Shown here piece by piece: positions 33,689 through 41,987 of a DNA stretch of 64,000 bases; the first letter of the stretch is position 1, and each line of letters starts with the position of its first letter. The DNA is from Lentzea nigeriaca (GTDB lineage Bacteria > Actinomycetota > Actinomycetes > Mycobacteriales > Pseudonocardiaceae). The notes below the pieces were generated by a model, which was given only the letters and a program-made list of their open reading frames with translations, did not search any database and was not told where the DNA came from. Made by a program: the position numbers and the translations under genes. The stretch is from the NCBI RefSeq assembly GCF_016907955.1, contig NZ_JAFBCX010000002.1, positions 186,001-250,000 of the forward strand, in the 5' to 3' direction.

Positions 33689-34852
33689 GTGAGGACACGA
33701 GCCGTTCCTACGCGCTGGCAGGGCCTGGGCAAGGCCCTGCCGGTGCTGTGGGGCGTCTACACGGGTTCGGGCTCCACCCCGTACCGCGTGTGCGTCGACC
33801 TGGCCGCCGGCTCCGCGAAGTGCACGTGCCCCTCGCGCCGCTTCCCGTGCAAACACGCGGTGGGGCTGCAGGAGCTCGACATCCCGGACGCTCTGCCGCC
33901 CGCCTGGGTGGAGGAGTGGACCACCCGCCGGGCCACCCGCGAGCTCGACTCGTCCCCGGAAGCGGCGGCGCGCAGGGCCCGTGCCCGCGAGAAGACGGCT
34001 GACCGCAGAGCGGCGGCGATGTCGTCTGGCATCGAGGGCCTCCGCGACTGGCTCCTCGACGTGGCCTCGGCGGGTGTGGCGTCGCTGCCGGGCCGCCCGG
34101 CCTCGTGGTGGCAGGCCTTCACCGCTCGCATGATCGACGCCCAGGTCCCCGGCGTCGCCGCAGCCGTCACCGAGATCCAGGAGATCGTCGCCCGCTCCGG
34201 CCCGCGCTGGACCTCCGACGTGGCCGACCGCCTCGGCGGCCTCCACCTGCTCTGCCAGGTCCAGCCGCGCTCCAGGCTGGGAGTGACGATCCCGGAGGAG
34301 ACCGTCAAGGCCTCTCCTGGCATCACCGACCGCTGGGTGGCCCTGCTGCGCCTGGAAACCGACGACGGCAGGGTCCGCACGGTCCGCCAGTGGTGCTGGG
34401 GCCGCCAGACCGGCCGCTGGGTGGTGGCCATCCGCCACTCCGCCGTGGGCGCCCCGGTCCCGCTGCTGCCGCACGGCCAGGAGTCCTCGGCCCTGGTCCA
34501 CCCGTACCCCGGCTCGGACCGCGTGGCCCTGGGCGAGCTGGAGGGCTCCCGCACGCCGGACTCGGTCCCGGCCCCGCCGACCTGGCGCGCCGCGCTCGCC
34601 ACCCTGGAGCCGGTGCTGATGGCCGACCCGTGGGTGCGGCTGGTCCCGCTCGGCTGCGCCTCGGTCCGCCTCCACGGCACCGTGCTGGCCGACGAGTCCG
34701 GCCACGGCGTCCCGGTGCGCGACGACAGCGGCCTCGACATGGCCCTGGCGCTGACGGGCGGCGCCGCGTTCGACGCGTGGGGCCTGTGGGACGGCCACGC
34801 GCTCCGTCTGGGCGCTGTGGCGGTCGACGGGACACTGGAGGTGGTCTCGTGA
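33689..34852 (+). CDS. SWIM zinc-finger protein of MoxR system
   Basis: 387 residues. The SWIM motif Cys45-x-Cys47-x6-Cys54-x-His56 (CTCPSRRFPCKH) is at the N-terminus after YTGSGSTPYRVCVDLAAGSAK, followed by about 300 residues with conserved Trp-rich segments (WVALLRLETDDGRVRTVRQWCWGR). SWIM domains bind DNA, RNA or protein. Homologues usually have a further 15-25 residues before the Gly-rich lead (an EQVLALAPD-like helix, from memory); that segment is absent, and the gene begins only 34 nt after hmgA. GTG 33689 has a weak Shine-Dalgarno; TTG 33680 is an alternative. Confidence 0.85.
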   Translation: MRTRAVPTRWQGLGKALPVLWGVYTGSGSTPYRVCVDLAAGSAKCTCPSRRFPCKHAVGLQELDIPDALPPAWVEEWTTRRATRELDSSPEAAARRARAREKTADRRAAAMSSGIEGLRDWLLDVASAGVASLPGRPASWWQAFTARMIDAQVPGVAAAVTEIQEIVARSGPRWTSDVADRLGGLHLLCQVQPRSRLGVTIPEETVKASPGITDRWVALLRLETDDGRVRTVRQWCWGRQTGRWVVAIRHSAVGAPVPLLPHGQESSALVHPYPGSDRVALGELEGSRTPDSVPAPPTWRAALATLEPVLMADPWVRLVPLGCASVRLHGTVLADESGHGVPVRDDSGLDMALALTGGAAFDAWGLWDGHALRLGAVAVDGTLEVVS

Positions 34853-35193
34853 TCACAGGGCCGCCACGGGCCGCTGAGCGACCCGCATGCCGCACGGTAG
34901 TCCCGCGCGCCAGCTGGCACTCGGGCTTGGTGCTCACCCGGCGGCGCCGGCGTCCAGCCCTTCCACCGCGCGTGGCCAGAGCAGGCGTGGTGGCCGCGTG
35001 CGCCTCGAACCTCACACCGCCGTTCGTGTCGGTGTCGGCGGTCGTGGCGCCTGGCGGCCCGTGCGTCGAACGCCTCGCCGGTGCGACCTCGGTCGCCGCG
35101 CAGTCCGCCACCGCCTCCACCCGGCTGTCCGCGCCGACCGAGCCCATCTGCGCTGCCACGCCGACCCGGACTCCCCAGGAGGTGGTGGCGTGA
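34849..35193 (+). CDS. Possible 114-residue linker ORF
   Basis: An open frame exactly bridges SWIM and DUF5691, with 4-nt GTGA overlaps at both ends (34849 and 35190). The product is Ala/Pro/Arg/Thr-rich (RRRRRPALPPRVARAGVVAACASNL), without predicted helices, signal or motif, and matches nothing I know. Codon third positions are G/C-rich in its second half and less so in the first. In related clusters SWIM and DUF5691 genes are usually adjacent. It may be a real small gene, a decayed segment or non-coding spacer. Confidence 0.35.
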   Translation: MITGPPRAAERPACRTVVPRASWHSGLVLTRRRRRPALPPRVARAGVVAACASNLTPPFVSVSAVVAPGGPCVERLAGATSVAAQSATASTRLSAPTEPICAATPTRTPQEVVA

Positions 35194-36614
35194 AGGCCGA
35201 GTGGTCCAAGACCGTCCAGGACCTCCTCATCGGCACCACCAGAGGCGGCGGCTCCCCGACCGCCCTGCTCGCCGACTGCGCCGCCCTGGGCGTGGCCGCG
35301 TTCGGCGCGACTCTCCCGCAGGCGGTCACCGGCGAGCCGCTCCCGCAAGCACCGCCAGAGCCCGCGAACCGCCCGCGCCCGGCCGCGCGAGCCGTGCTGG
35401 AAGCGATCATGAGCGTCGACGACGAGGTCCTGCTCACCGAGTGGTGCGCCCTCGCCAAGGCCAACAACGTGGTGGCAGAGCACCGCATGCTCCCCGCCCT
35501 GCTCGCCCTCGGCACCGCCCGCCCCGGCCTCCGCGCCGCGGTCGTCGAAGTCCTCGGCACCCGCGGCCGCTGGCTCGCGGGCACCCGCGAAGGCTGGTCG
35601 TGGGCGTCCGGTGCCGCGCCACTGGTCGACGAGATCCCGCTGGAGGAAGTCCTCGACCTCCCCAGCGCCCAACGGGTCCGGGCGCTGCGCCGCAAGCGCA
35701 GGTCCGAACCGGAGGCCACGAGAGCCTTCATCGCCGCGGAGTTCGACAACTCCCGCCGCTCCGCCGACCGCCAGGTCCTGATCAGCGCACTGGAAACGGC
35801 GCTGAGCCCCGCCGACGAGGAGCTTCTCGAAGCAGCGCTGGACGACCGGGCCGCCGGCGTCCACGACGAGGCGCTGCGCCTGCTCCGCAAACTCCCGGCG
35901 TCAGCCCTCGCGACGAGAGCGGCCGACCGCCTCGGCCGGGGTTTGTGGCTCACCGACGACGGGTTCGACGTCCAGACCGACGAGCTCTGGACCACCCAGG
36001 CCGACCTCGACGAGCAGCGCGACCTCATGCGTGACGGCACCGAGAAGGGGGTGGCCGGCCGCATTCGGGCAGCGGCGGCCAGCGTTCCGCCGAGCTACTG
36101 GACCTCGCGCCTGCAGACCGACGACAGAGGGGCCGCGCGAGTTCTCCGCCGCGGTCCGTGGGCCGGTGCCCTCCTGCGAGGTGTCGCCGACCAGCTCGCC
36201 GCCGCCACCGATCCGCGGCCGTGGGCCGTGGCCGCCGCCGAAACGCTCACCGGCATGGAACAGCTCGAGATGTTGGCCGCACTGCCCGCGAGCGTGGCCG
36301 AGCAGGCGGTCGTCGCCGTGTCCGTGAACTGGCATTACGACCTCCTCGACCACGCGTGCGCGCAGCTTCCGGCGCCGTGGTCGGCGGAGACCACTCGCGC
36401 CCTCCTGCACCGGTACGCGGCCCTGCCCGATCCGCGGTGGCGGTCGGGCCGGCCACCCGCCGTGCTGCTGGCGCGCGGCGACGCCGACCTGCTGGGCGCC
36501 AACTGGGAGGGGCTCACCCGCCGCTGGCCGGAGAACTCGTTGGAGCTGGAGGTGCTGCGTCTGCGCATCCGGTTGCGCGAGTCGTTCGCCCCACCTGCCG
36601 ACGCCCCTCGGTGA
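35190..36614 (+). CDS. DUF5691 protein of MoxR system
   Basis: 474 residues, soluble, helix-rich, with HEAT-like Leu/Ala/Arg repeats (ARPGLRAAVVEVLGTRGRWLAG, SRRSADRQVLISALETALSPADEELLEAALDDRAAGVHDEALRLLRKLPAS). Matches DUF5691, known only from MoxR/SWIM/DUF5682/VWA clusters. Probably a scaffold or substrate-recognition subunit; no catalytic motif. GTG 35190 follows AGGAGGTGG with ideal spacing and opens with the characteristic KAEWSKTVQDLLIGT; the frame is open further upstream but unlike the family. Confidence 0.88.
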   Translation: MKAEWSKTVQDLLIGTTRGGGSPTALLADCAALGVAAFGATLPQAVTGEPLPQAPPEPANRPRPAARAVLEAIMSVDDEVLLTEWCALAKANNVVAEHRMLPALLALGTARPGLRAAVVEVLGTRGRWLAGTREGWSWASGAAPLVDEIPLEEVLDLPSAQRVRALRRKRRSEPEATRAFIAAEFDNSRRSADRQVLISALETALSPADEELLEAALDDRAAGVHDEALRLLRKLPASALATRAADRLGRGLWLTDDGFDVQTDELWTTQADLDEQRDLMRDGTEKGVAGRIRAAAASVPPSYWTSRLQTDDRGAARVLRRGPWAGALLRGVADQLAAATDPRPWAVAAAETLTGMEQLEMLAALPASVAEQAVVAVSVNWHYDLLDHACAQLPAPWSAETTRALLHRYAALPDPRWRSGRPPAVLLARGDADLLGANWEGLTRRWPENSLELEVLRLRIRLRESFAPPADAPR

Positions 36615-36657
36615 CCCGGCAGACTTTCGAACCAAGGCAACGCATCCAGGAGGCCCA

Positions 36658-37743
36658 GTGACCGCCGTGCTCAGGCCGACGGCCGAACAGCAGTACGCCG
36701 CCGAGCTGGCAGCCATCGCGGCTCAGGACGACCGTCAGCGGCCGCCCAACTGGAACCTGTCCCCACAGGCCGTCGTCACCTACGTCCTCGGCGGCACGCT
36801 CGCCGACGGCACGGTGATCACGCCGAAGTACGTCGGCGCGCGCCGCCTGGTCGAAGTCGCCGTGGGCACGCTGGTGACCGACCGCGCGCTGCTGCTCGTC
36901 GGCGTCCCCGGCACCGCGAAGTCGTGGCTGTCCGAGCATCTCGCCGCGGCCATCAGCGGCGACTCCACGCTCGTCGTGCAGGGCACGGCGGGCACGAGCG
37001 AGGATCAGGTCCGCTACGGCTGGAACTACGCCCGGCTGATCGCCGAAGGTCCGAGCGAGCGGGCACTCGTGCCGAGCCCGGTCCTCAAGGCGATGCAGCA
37101 GGGTGCGGTCGTCCGGGTCGAGGAGCTGACCCGTATGCCGTCCGAGGTGCAGGACTCGTTCATCACCATCCTGAGCGAGAAGTCGCTGCCGGTCCCGGAG
37201 CTCAACACCCAGGTCCAGGCGGTGCCCGGCTTCACGGTGATCGCCACGGCCAACGACCGCGACCGCGGCGTCAACCAGATGTCGTCGGCGCTCGCGCGGC
37301 GCTTCAACACCGTCGTGCTGCCGCCGCCCGCGACCGAGGACGCCGAGGTCGAGATCGTCGTGACCCGAGCGCAGCAGCTCGGCAAGGCGCTCCAGCTGCC
37401 GGCCGAGCCACCGGCGCTGGACGAGGTGCGCCGCGTCGTGCGGATCTTCCGGGAGCTGCGCAACGGATCCACTGTGGACGGTCGCACGCAGCTGAAGAAG
37501 CCGAGCGGCAGCCTGTCCACGGCGGAGGCGATCTCGGTCATCGCCAGCGGAATGGCGCTCGCCGGCCACTTCGGCGACGGCACGCTGGGCGCGGACGAGC
37601 TGGCGTCGGGGCTCATCGGGTCGATCATCAAGGACCGCGTGTCGGACGCGACGGTCTGGCAGGAGTACCTGGAGACGGTGCTGAAGGAGCGCGCCGAGTG
37701 GCGTGACCTCTACCGGGCCTGCCTGGACGTCAGCGGTGACTGA
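36658..37743 (+). CDS. MoxR-type AAA+ ATPase
   Basis: 361 residues. Walker A GVPGTAKS (82-89), Walker B VVRVEEL (151-157), sensor-1 region ATANDRD (about 197-203) and Arg-finger ARRFN (213-217). The pattern TEDQVRYGWNYARLI-like region and EELTRMPSEVQDSFITILSEK fit MoxR ATPases that remodel protein complexes together with VWA proteins. GTG 36658 follows GGAGG at 36649-36653. It overlaps the DUF5682 start by 8 nt, in the same operon. The expected VWA partner is at 28617. Confidence 0.92.
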   Translation: MTAVLRPTAEQQYAAELAAIAAQDDRQRPPNWNLSPQAVVTYVLGGTLADGTVITPKYVGARRLVEVAVGTLVTDRALLLVGVPGTAKSWLSEHLAAAISGDSTLVVQGTAGTSEDQVRYGWNYARLIAEGPSERALVPSPVLKAMQQGAVVRVEELTRMPSEVQDSFITILSEKSLPVPELNTQVQAVPGFTVIATANDRDRGVNQMSSALARRFNTVVLPPPATEDAEVEIVVTRAQQLGKALQLPAEPPALDEVRRVVRIFRELRNGSTVDGRTQLKKPSGSLSTAEAISVIASGMALAGHFGDGTLGADELASGLIGSIIKDRVSDATVWQEYLETVLKERAEWRDLYRACLDVSGD

Positions 37744-39862
37744 GCCGGTTCTGCTCGGCATCCGGCACCACGGCCCCGGCTCCGCCCGGATGGTCAAGCG
37801 AGCGCTCGAGCAGATCCGGCCGGAACTCGTCCTGATCGAGGGGCCGCCGGAGGCCGACGGTCTCCTCGAGCACGTCCACGCCCTCACGCCACCGGTGGCG
37901 ATCCTGCTGCACGACGAGGCGGAACCGGAGAACGCCGCCTTCTGGCCGTTCGCGGAGTTCTCCCCGGAATGGCAGGCCCTGCGCCACGCAGCTGAAAACG
38001 GCGTCACAGCGCGCTTCTTCGACCTCCCGGCGGCAGCTTCGATCGGCGACGACGGTCCGAGCGGCAACGTCGACCCCATCGGCCTGCTCGCCGAGGCCGC
38101 CGGCTTCGACGACCCGGAACGCTGGTGGGAGGACGTCGTCGAGCACAGCGCGAGTGACCCGATCGACCTCGCCGGCGCCATCGCCGAAGCAATGGTGGCC
38201 GTGCGCACCGAGTTCGAGTCGGAGGTGGGCGAACGAACGCTGCGCCGAGAAGCGTTCATGCGCCAGACGATCCGCAAGGCGCGCAAGGAAACCGACGGCC
38301 CGATCGCGGTCGTCTGCGGCGCGTGGCACGTCCCGGCGCTGCTCGCGAAACCGACGGTCGCCGCCGACACCGCGCTCCTCAAGGGCCTGCGCCGCCGCAA
38401 GATCTCCGGCACCTGGGTCCCGTGGAGCCACGGCCAGCTGGCGGCGGAGTCGGGCTACGGAGCCGGTGTCGACTCGCCCGGCTGGTACGCCCACCTCTGG
38501 CACCACCAGGCCGACGTGGTCCCGCGCTGGTTCGCGAAAGCCGCGGCCGTCCTGCGAGAGGAAGACCTCCCGGCCTCGACGGCGAGCGCGGTCGAGGCAG
38601 TTCGCCTGGCCGAAACCCTTGCGGCACTGCGGGAACGTCCGTCCGCCGGCCTCAGCGAGGTCAACGAGGCAGCGCTGGCGGTGCTCTGCGGCGGCGACGA
38701 GATCCCGCTCCAGCTCGTCCACCGCAAGCTCGTCGTCGGCGAGCGCCTCGGCGAGGTGGGCGAGGCGGTCCCGCGGTCCCCGCTCGCCGCAGACCTCCAG
38801 CGCCTGCAACGAAAACTCCGCCTCCCCGCGGACGTCCAGCCCAAGCAGCTCAAGCTGGACCTCCGCAAGGACACCGACCGCGAACGCTCGAAACTCCTGC
38901 AACGGCTGGAGGTTCTGGGCGTCCCGTGGGGCAAGCCGGACCGCTCCAGCTCGCTGGGCACGTTCGCCGAGGTATGGCAGCTGCGCTGGGATCCGATCTT
39001 CGCGGTGTCCGTGGCGGTGGCCGCCCGCCACGGCACCACCGTCCACACGGCAGCGGAGAACGTCCTCACCCAGGCCGCCCAGGACGCCAAGCGGGTGGCC
39101 GACGCCGCCACGACCCTGAGCAAGGCGGTCGGCTGCGAACTCCCCACCGCGGTGATCGAGTCCCGCAACGCCCTCGACCGGTGCGCGGCCATGGCCACCG
39201 ACGCCCTGGAACTCCTCGCCGCGTTGCCGGACCTCGCGAGGACGGTCCGCTACGGCTCGGTCCGCGGCACCGACCCGGAGCTCCTGCGCGTGGCCCTGCA
39301 CGGCCTCCTCACCCGCGGGGCGGTGGGCCTCCCGCTGGCTTGCCGCAACGTCGACGACGAGACCGCGGAGCACGCGCTCGCCACGATCGACGGCGCCCAC
39401 GAGGCCACCCGCCTCGCGGCCGACGACGACCACCAGAAGACGTGGTGGCGGGCCCTCCACGCGCTGGTCAAGTCAGAGGCTCACGGCCTCCCGACGGGCA
39501 GGGCCACCCGCCTGCTGTGGGAAGCGGGCGAGCTGACCAGCGACGACGTGGCAGCCCGTCTGCACCGCTCGGTCGCCACGGCGTTCGTGGTCGGCTTCCT
39601 GCGGGGCTCGGCAACGCTCCTGGCTGCCGATCCCCGCCTGTTCGGCCTCATCGACGAGTGGCTGACGGGCCTGCGCGGCGAGGCGTTCGACGACGCCCTG
39701 CCCCTGCTCCGTCGTGCCATCACCGACTTCACGCCCGCCGAGCGGCGCCTGCTCGGCGAACGCGTCATCGCGGGCGAGACAACCGCGCCGGCCGCCGACG
39801 ACGAGTGGGACACCGAGATCGCCGAACGCCTCGCCGCCCACGTCCGGAGCCTGCTGGCCTGA
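37736..39862 (+). CDS. DUF5682 protein of MoxR system
   Basis: 708 residues. N-terminal domain opens with TEPVLLGIRHHGPGSARMVKRALEQIRPELVLIEGPPEAD and continues to AVVCGAWHVPAL, resembling the TraB/PrgY-ChaN-like (EreA-like) fold in which GxHHG, EGP and GxxH residues line a metal or substrate site; a hydrolase role is conceivable. The C-terminal half is helical. DUF5682 is always found with MoxR and VWA genes. GTG 37736 overlaps the MoxR stop by 8 nt. This gene and MoxR probably form the core, with SWIM and DUF5691 as adaptors. Confidence 0.88.
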   Translation: MTEPVLLGIRHHGPGSARMVKRALEQIRPELVLIEGPPEADGLLEHVHALTPPVAILLHDEAEPENAAFWPFAEFSPEWQALRHAAENGVTARFFDLPAAASIGDDGPSGNVDPIGLLAEAAGFDDPERWWEDVVEHSASDPIDLAGAIAEAMVAVRTEFESEVGERTLRREAFMRQTIRKARKETDGPIAVVCGAWHVPALLAKPTVAADTALLKGLRRRKISGTWVPWSHGQLAAESGYGAGVDSPGWYAHLWHHQADVVPRWFAKAAAVLREEDLPASTASAVEAVRLAETLAALRERPSAGLSEVNEAALAVLCGGDEIPLQLVHRKLVVGERLGEVGEAVPRSPLAADLQRLQRKLRLPADVQPKQLKLDLRKDTDRERSKLLQRLEVLGVPWGKPDRSSSLGTFAEVWQLRWDPIFAVSVAVAARHGTTVHTAAENVLTQAAQDAKRVADAATTLSKAVGCELPTAVIESRNALDRCAAMATDALELLAALPDLARTVRYGSVRGTDPELLRVALHGLLTRGAVGLPLACRNVDDETAEHALATIDGAHEATRLAADDDHQKTWWRALHALVKSEAHGLPTGRATRLLWEAGELTSDDVAARLHRSVATAFVVGFLRGSATLLAADPRLFGLIDEWLTGLRGEAFDDALPLLRRAITDFTPAERRLLGERVIAGETTAPAADDEWDTEIAERLAAHVRSLLA

Positions 39863-39891
39863 GTTTGGCGGTCATCGAATCCGCCGATCCC

Positions 39892-40035
39892 ATGCCCGTG
39901 ACCGCACCGGACGAAGAACGCATCGACGAGTCGCAGCGCCTCATCGACGAGGCCAAGCAGATCGCCCGCGAGCTCCGCGAGGAGGTCCCGGACACCGAGG
40001 CAGAGCCCCCGGAAGAGGGCTCGCCCGCCAACTAG
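39892..40035 (+). CDS. Small acidic protein
   Basis: 47 residues from ATG 39892 (or 56 from TTG 39865), very acidic: ERIDESQRLIDEAKQIARELREEVPDTEAEPPEEG, with one predicted amphipathic helix. It starts close behind DUF5682 and ends before a hairpin terminator, so it would be the last gene of the MoxR operon. No Shine-Dalgarno supports either start. Helix periodicity and position argue for a real small protein, possibly a regulator or adaptor; evidence is thin. Confidence 0.5.
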   Translation: MPVTAPDEERIDESQRLIDEAKQIARELREEVPDTEAEPPEEGSPAN

Positions 40036-40079
40036 TGGTGTGGCGCGGAATGTCGCCGGGGAATTTGCGGTCGGACGGG

Positions 40080-40105
40080 TGCTGCCAACCGCACGGTTGG
40101 CAGCA
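40080..40105 (+). terminator. Hairpin after MoxR-system operon
   Basis: A perfect 12-bp stem (TGCTGCCAACCG at 40080-40091, complement at 40094-40105) around two bases, 45 nt after the last ORF. In practice the loop opens to four or six bases. No T-run. The region 40106-40261 beyond it shows no coding frame that I would support. Confidence 0.55.
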
Positions 40106-40261
40106 GTTGGGGTGATCAGCAAACGTTTGCGTCAGCATTTCTCTACCGCGATCTCGGCAGCGACGTGCATGAGCGCGACCATCCGGGCTTTCGGTGACGA
40201 GCACCAGACCACCCAGCCCCATGTCCGACTCAACGGAGCACAACCAAGCCGCGACGCTCTA

Positions 40262-40624
40262 CTAGGCCGCCCAGGGGGGCGTGACGCTGGTTCCGTCGGC
40301 CAGTGTGCCGATGATCCCCACCGAGGTCGCGACGAGCACCCGAGCGGGCCCGCCGGTCAGCGACAGCTCGGTGTTCGGCTGGACGACGATCACGTCACCG
40401 GCATTCGCGGTCTGCCCCTGGATCGTCACCGTCCCGGACAGCACGTAGAAGACCTCCTCCTTCGAAGCGCGGTGTGGCGTCGGATCGCCGCCTTCCGGCA
40501 CGTCGACGGTCCACAGCGCGATCTCGGTGCTGCCCCGCGACGGCGATGCGAAGGGCCTGAACTCGAATCCGCCGAACTCGAACGGCTCGACGGAATCCCC
40601 CGTAACCAGCAAGACAACCTCCAT
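40262..40624 (-). CDS. Cupin-domain protein
   Basis: 120 residues, single cupin barrel: ALWTVDVPEGGDPTPHRASKEEVFYVLSGTVTIQG (motif 1 with His, Glu) and AGDVIVVQPNTELSLTGGPARVLVAT (motif 2; the usual His is replaced by Asn/Thr, so metal binding may be weakened). Substrate unknown. ATG 40624 is the start next to the conserved beginning EVVLLVTGDS. Divergent from a MarR gene over 64 bp that contain two related palindromes; likely repressed by that regulator. Confidence 0.88.
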   Translation of the reverse strand: MEVVLLVTGDSVEPFEFGGFEFRPFASPSRGSTEIALWTVDVPEGGDPTPHRASKEEVFYVLSGTVTIQGQTANAGDVIVVQPNTELSLTGGPARVLVATSVGIIGTLADGTSVTPPWAA

Positions 40625-40627
40625 GTA

Positions 40628-40672
40628 GTCAACTTGGTTGTCTAACCATAGAATGTGGTCAACCAAGTTGTC
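40628..40672. promoter_or_regulatory. Paired MarR operator candidates
   Basis: GTCAACTTGGTTGTC (40628-40642) and GTCAACCAAGTTGTC (40658-40672) are each near-palindromic, and the second inverted matches the first at 13 of 15 positions. They fill the region between the divergent cupin and MarR starts. MarR dimers typically bind 15-18-bp dyads in exactly this position, repressing themselves and the divergent gene. Confidence 0.7.
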
Positions 40673-40688
40673 CAGTAGGGGTGCGCAG

Positions 40689-41138
40689 ATGGAACCGGTG
40701 CCGATGCTGCTGGCGATGACGTACCGCGCCATGGGCGACCAGTTCCACGACCGGCTCAGGCAGATCGGCCTGGAACCCCTGAGGCCCGCGCACGGCTACG
40801 TCTTCCGGTTCCTCAAAGCCAAGCGAGCCACCACGGTCGACATCGGACAGCACCTCGGCGTCACCAAGCAGGCGGCGGCGAAGATCGTCAACGAGCTGGA
40901 CGAGTGGGGCTACGTCCTGCGCGAACCGCATCCGACGGACAAGCGCGCCCAGTACGTCACGCTGACGACGAAGGGCCGCGACTACCTGAAGCTCGCGGAC
41001 AACCTGTGGTCGGACCTCGAGAACGAGATGGCAGAGGCGATCGGCCGGGACACGCTCGACGCGGTCAAGACCGGCCTCGCCGCGTACCTGCGGCACGTCC
41101 ACGGCGAGGACCAGCCTGGGCTGCGTCCGGCCTGGTGA
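40689..41138 (+). CDS. MarR-family regulator
   Basis: 149 residues. Winged helix: ATTVDIGQHLGVTKQAAAKIVNELDEWGYVLREPHPTDKRAQYVTLTTKGRDYL, the MarR signature with the basic wing (HPTDKRAQ). ATG 40689 follows AGGGG (40676-40681); an upstream in-frame ATG lies inside the operator region. The effector is unknown; induction of the neighbouring cupin by a small aromatic or oxidised compound would fit the family. Convergent with the GDT1-like gene, 1 nt apart. Confidence 0.92.
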   Translation: MEPVPMLLAMTYRAMGDQFHDRLRQIGLEPLRPAHGYVFRFLKAKRATTVDIGQHLGVTKQAAAKIVNELDEWGYVLREPHPTDKRAQYVTLTTKGRDYLKLADNLWSDLENEMAEAIGRDTLDAVKTGLAAYLRHVHGEDQPGLRPAW

Positions 41139-41139
41139 A

Positions 41140-41742
41140 TCAGAACACCTGCGTCAACGCGATCACCGCGAACACGGCGAAGATCACCCCGGCCACCCGC
41201 TGGATCCAGTGCGTCGGCAGGCGCCCCGCGAGCTTCCGTCCCACCAGGACGGCCAGGGCGGCGACGGAGACCAGGGCGAGCCAGGCTCCGAGCCCGACCA
41301 TCAACGGTGCCCCGTACCGAGCAGTGATCCCGGCGGTGGCGAGCTGCGACGCGTCGCCCCACTCCGCGGCGAACAGCACCCCGAACGACGTCAGCGCCGC
41401 CCGCCAGAACGGCACCTCCGACCGCGCCCCGGCCTCGTCCGAGGAGTCGTCGTCACGCGAGAACCCCTCGCGCAACAGCAGGAACGCGCCCACACCGAAG
41501 AGCACCGCGACCACACCGGACACCACGCGGTCCGGCAGCAACGTCAGCGCCGACCCGAAGGCCGCCGCCACCACGCTCTGCACGGCAAACGCCGCCACGA
41601 CGCCCGCGAACACCGGCCAGGCGCGGTAGCGCGTGGTCAGCACCAGGGTCGCGACCATGGTCTTGTCGGGGAGCTCGACGAGGAACACCACCGCGAACGC
41701 GGTGATGAACGCGAGCAATGAGGTGGCCAAGAGGTCCTCCAC
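41140..41742 (-). CDS. TMEM165/GDT1-family cation transporter
   Basis: 200 residues, six membrane helices with the two family motifs: VELPDKTMVATL (ExxDKT) and AEWGDASQLAT (ExGD-S). Homologues export Mn2+ (MneA, Mnx) or exchange Ca2+/Mn2+ for protons; manganese export is the likely role. An acidic loop (SRDDDSSDEAGARSE) separates the halves. GTG 41742 (VEDLLATSLLAFITAF) is used; the upstream frame runs through a structured leader and is not family-like. The leader hairpin at 41774-41812 may regulate it. Confidence 0.9.
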   Translation of the reverse strand: MEDLLATSLLAFITAFAVVFLVELPDKTMVATLVLTTRYRAWPVFAGVVAAFAVQSVVAAAFGSALTLLPDRVVSGVVAVLFGVGAFLLLREGFSRDDDSSDEAGARSEVPFWRAALTSFGVLFAAEWGDASQLATAGITARYGAPLMVGLGAWLALVSVAALAVLVGRKLAGRLPTHWIQRVAGVIFAVFAVIALTQVF

Positions 41743-41773
41743 GTCCGATAACGAGCCCGGACGGAGGCGCAAC

Positions 41774-41812
41774 AGACCCCGACCGGGCGTGCTGCAGCCC
41801 GGCCGGAGGTCT
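41774..41812 (-). promoter_or_regulatory. GC-rich leader hairpin before GDT1-like gene
   Basis: Left arm AGACCCCGACCGGGC (41774-41788) and right arm GCCCGGCCGGAGGTCT (41797-41812) pair almost fully around an 8-nt loop, 32-70 nt upstream of the GTG. It resembles a leader attenuator or riboswitch stem. I looked for the yybP-ykoY (manganese riboswitch) signature and could not identify it with confidence. Confidence 0.4.
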
Positions 41813-41971
41813 CGTTCGCCCGTACAAGACGGGTGTGGGACCGGATCTGCTCGAAGGCGGATCAGTATGTCGATCACCACGCCACCGGCTGCGAACTCCG
41901 GTGGGAACTACTCCCCTCTGGCGCAACCATCGTAACCGACGCTTGTCACCCGTCCGGGGTGACCTCGCGCA

Positions 41972-41987
41972 CGGGACCTTGGTCCCG
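41972..41987. promoter_or_regulatory. DevR/DosR-type box upstream of cydA
   Basis: CGGGACCTTGGTCCCG has the GGGAC-N4-GTCCC architecture of the mycobacterial DevR (DosR) box; extended to 20 bp, about 15 positions fit that consensus. It lies 60-75 nt before the cydA GTG, a usual place for activation. A DevR-like regulator and DevS-like kinase are encoded just beyond the cyd operon. Confidence 0.65.

Noticed and set aside
41743..41880. yybP-ykoY manganese riboswitch in the GDT1 leader
   Set aside because: Only a GC hairpin is evident; the conserved internal-loop bases were not recognised.
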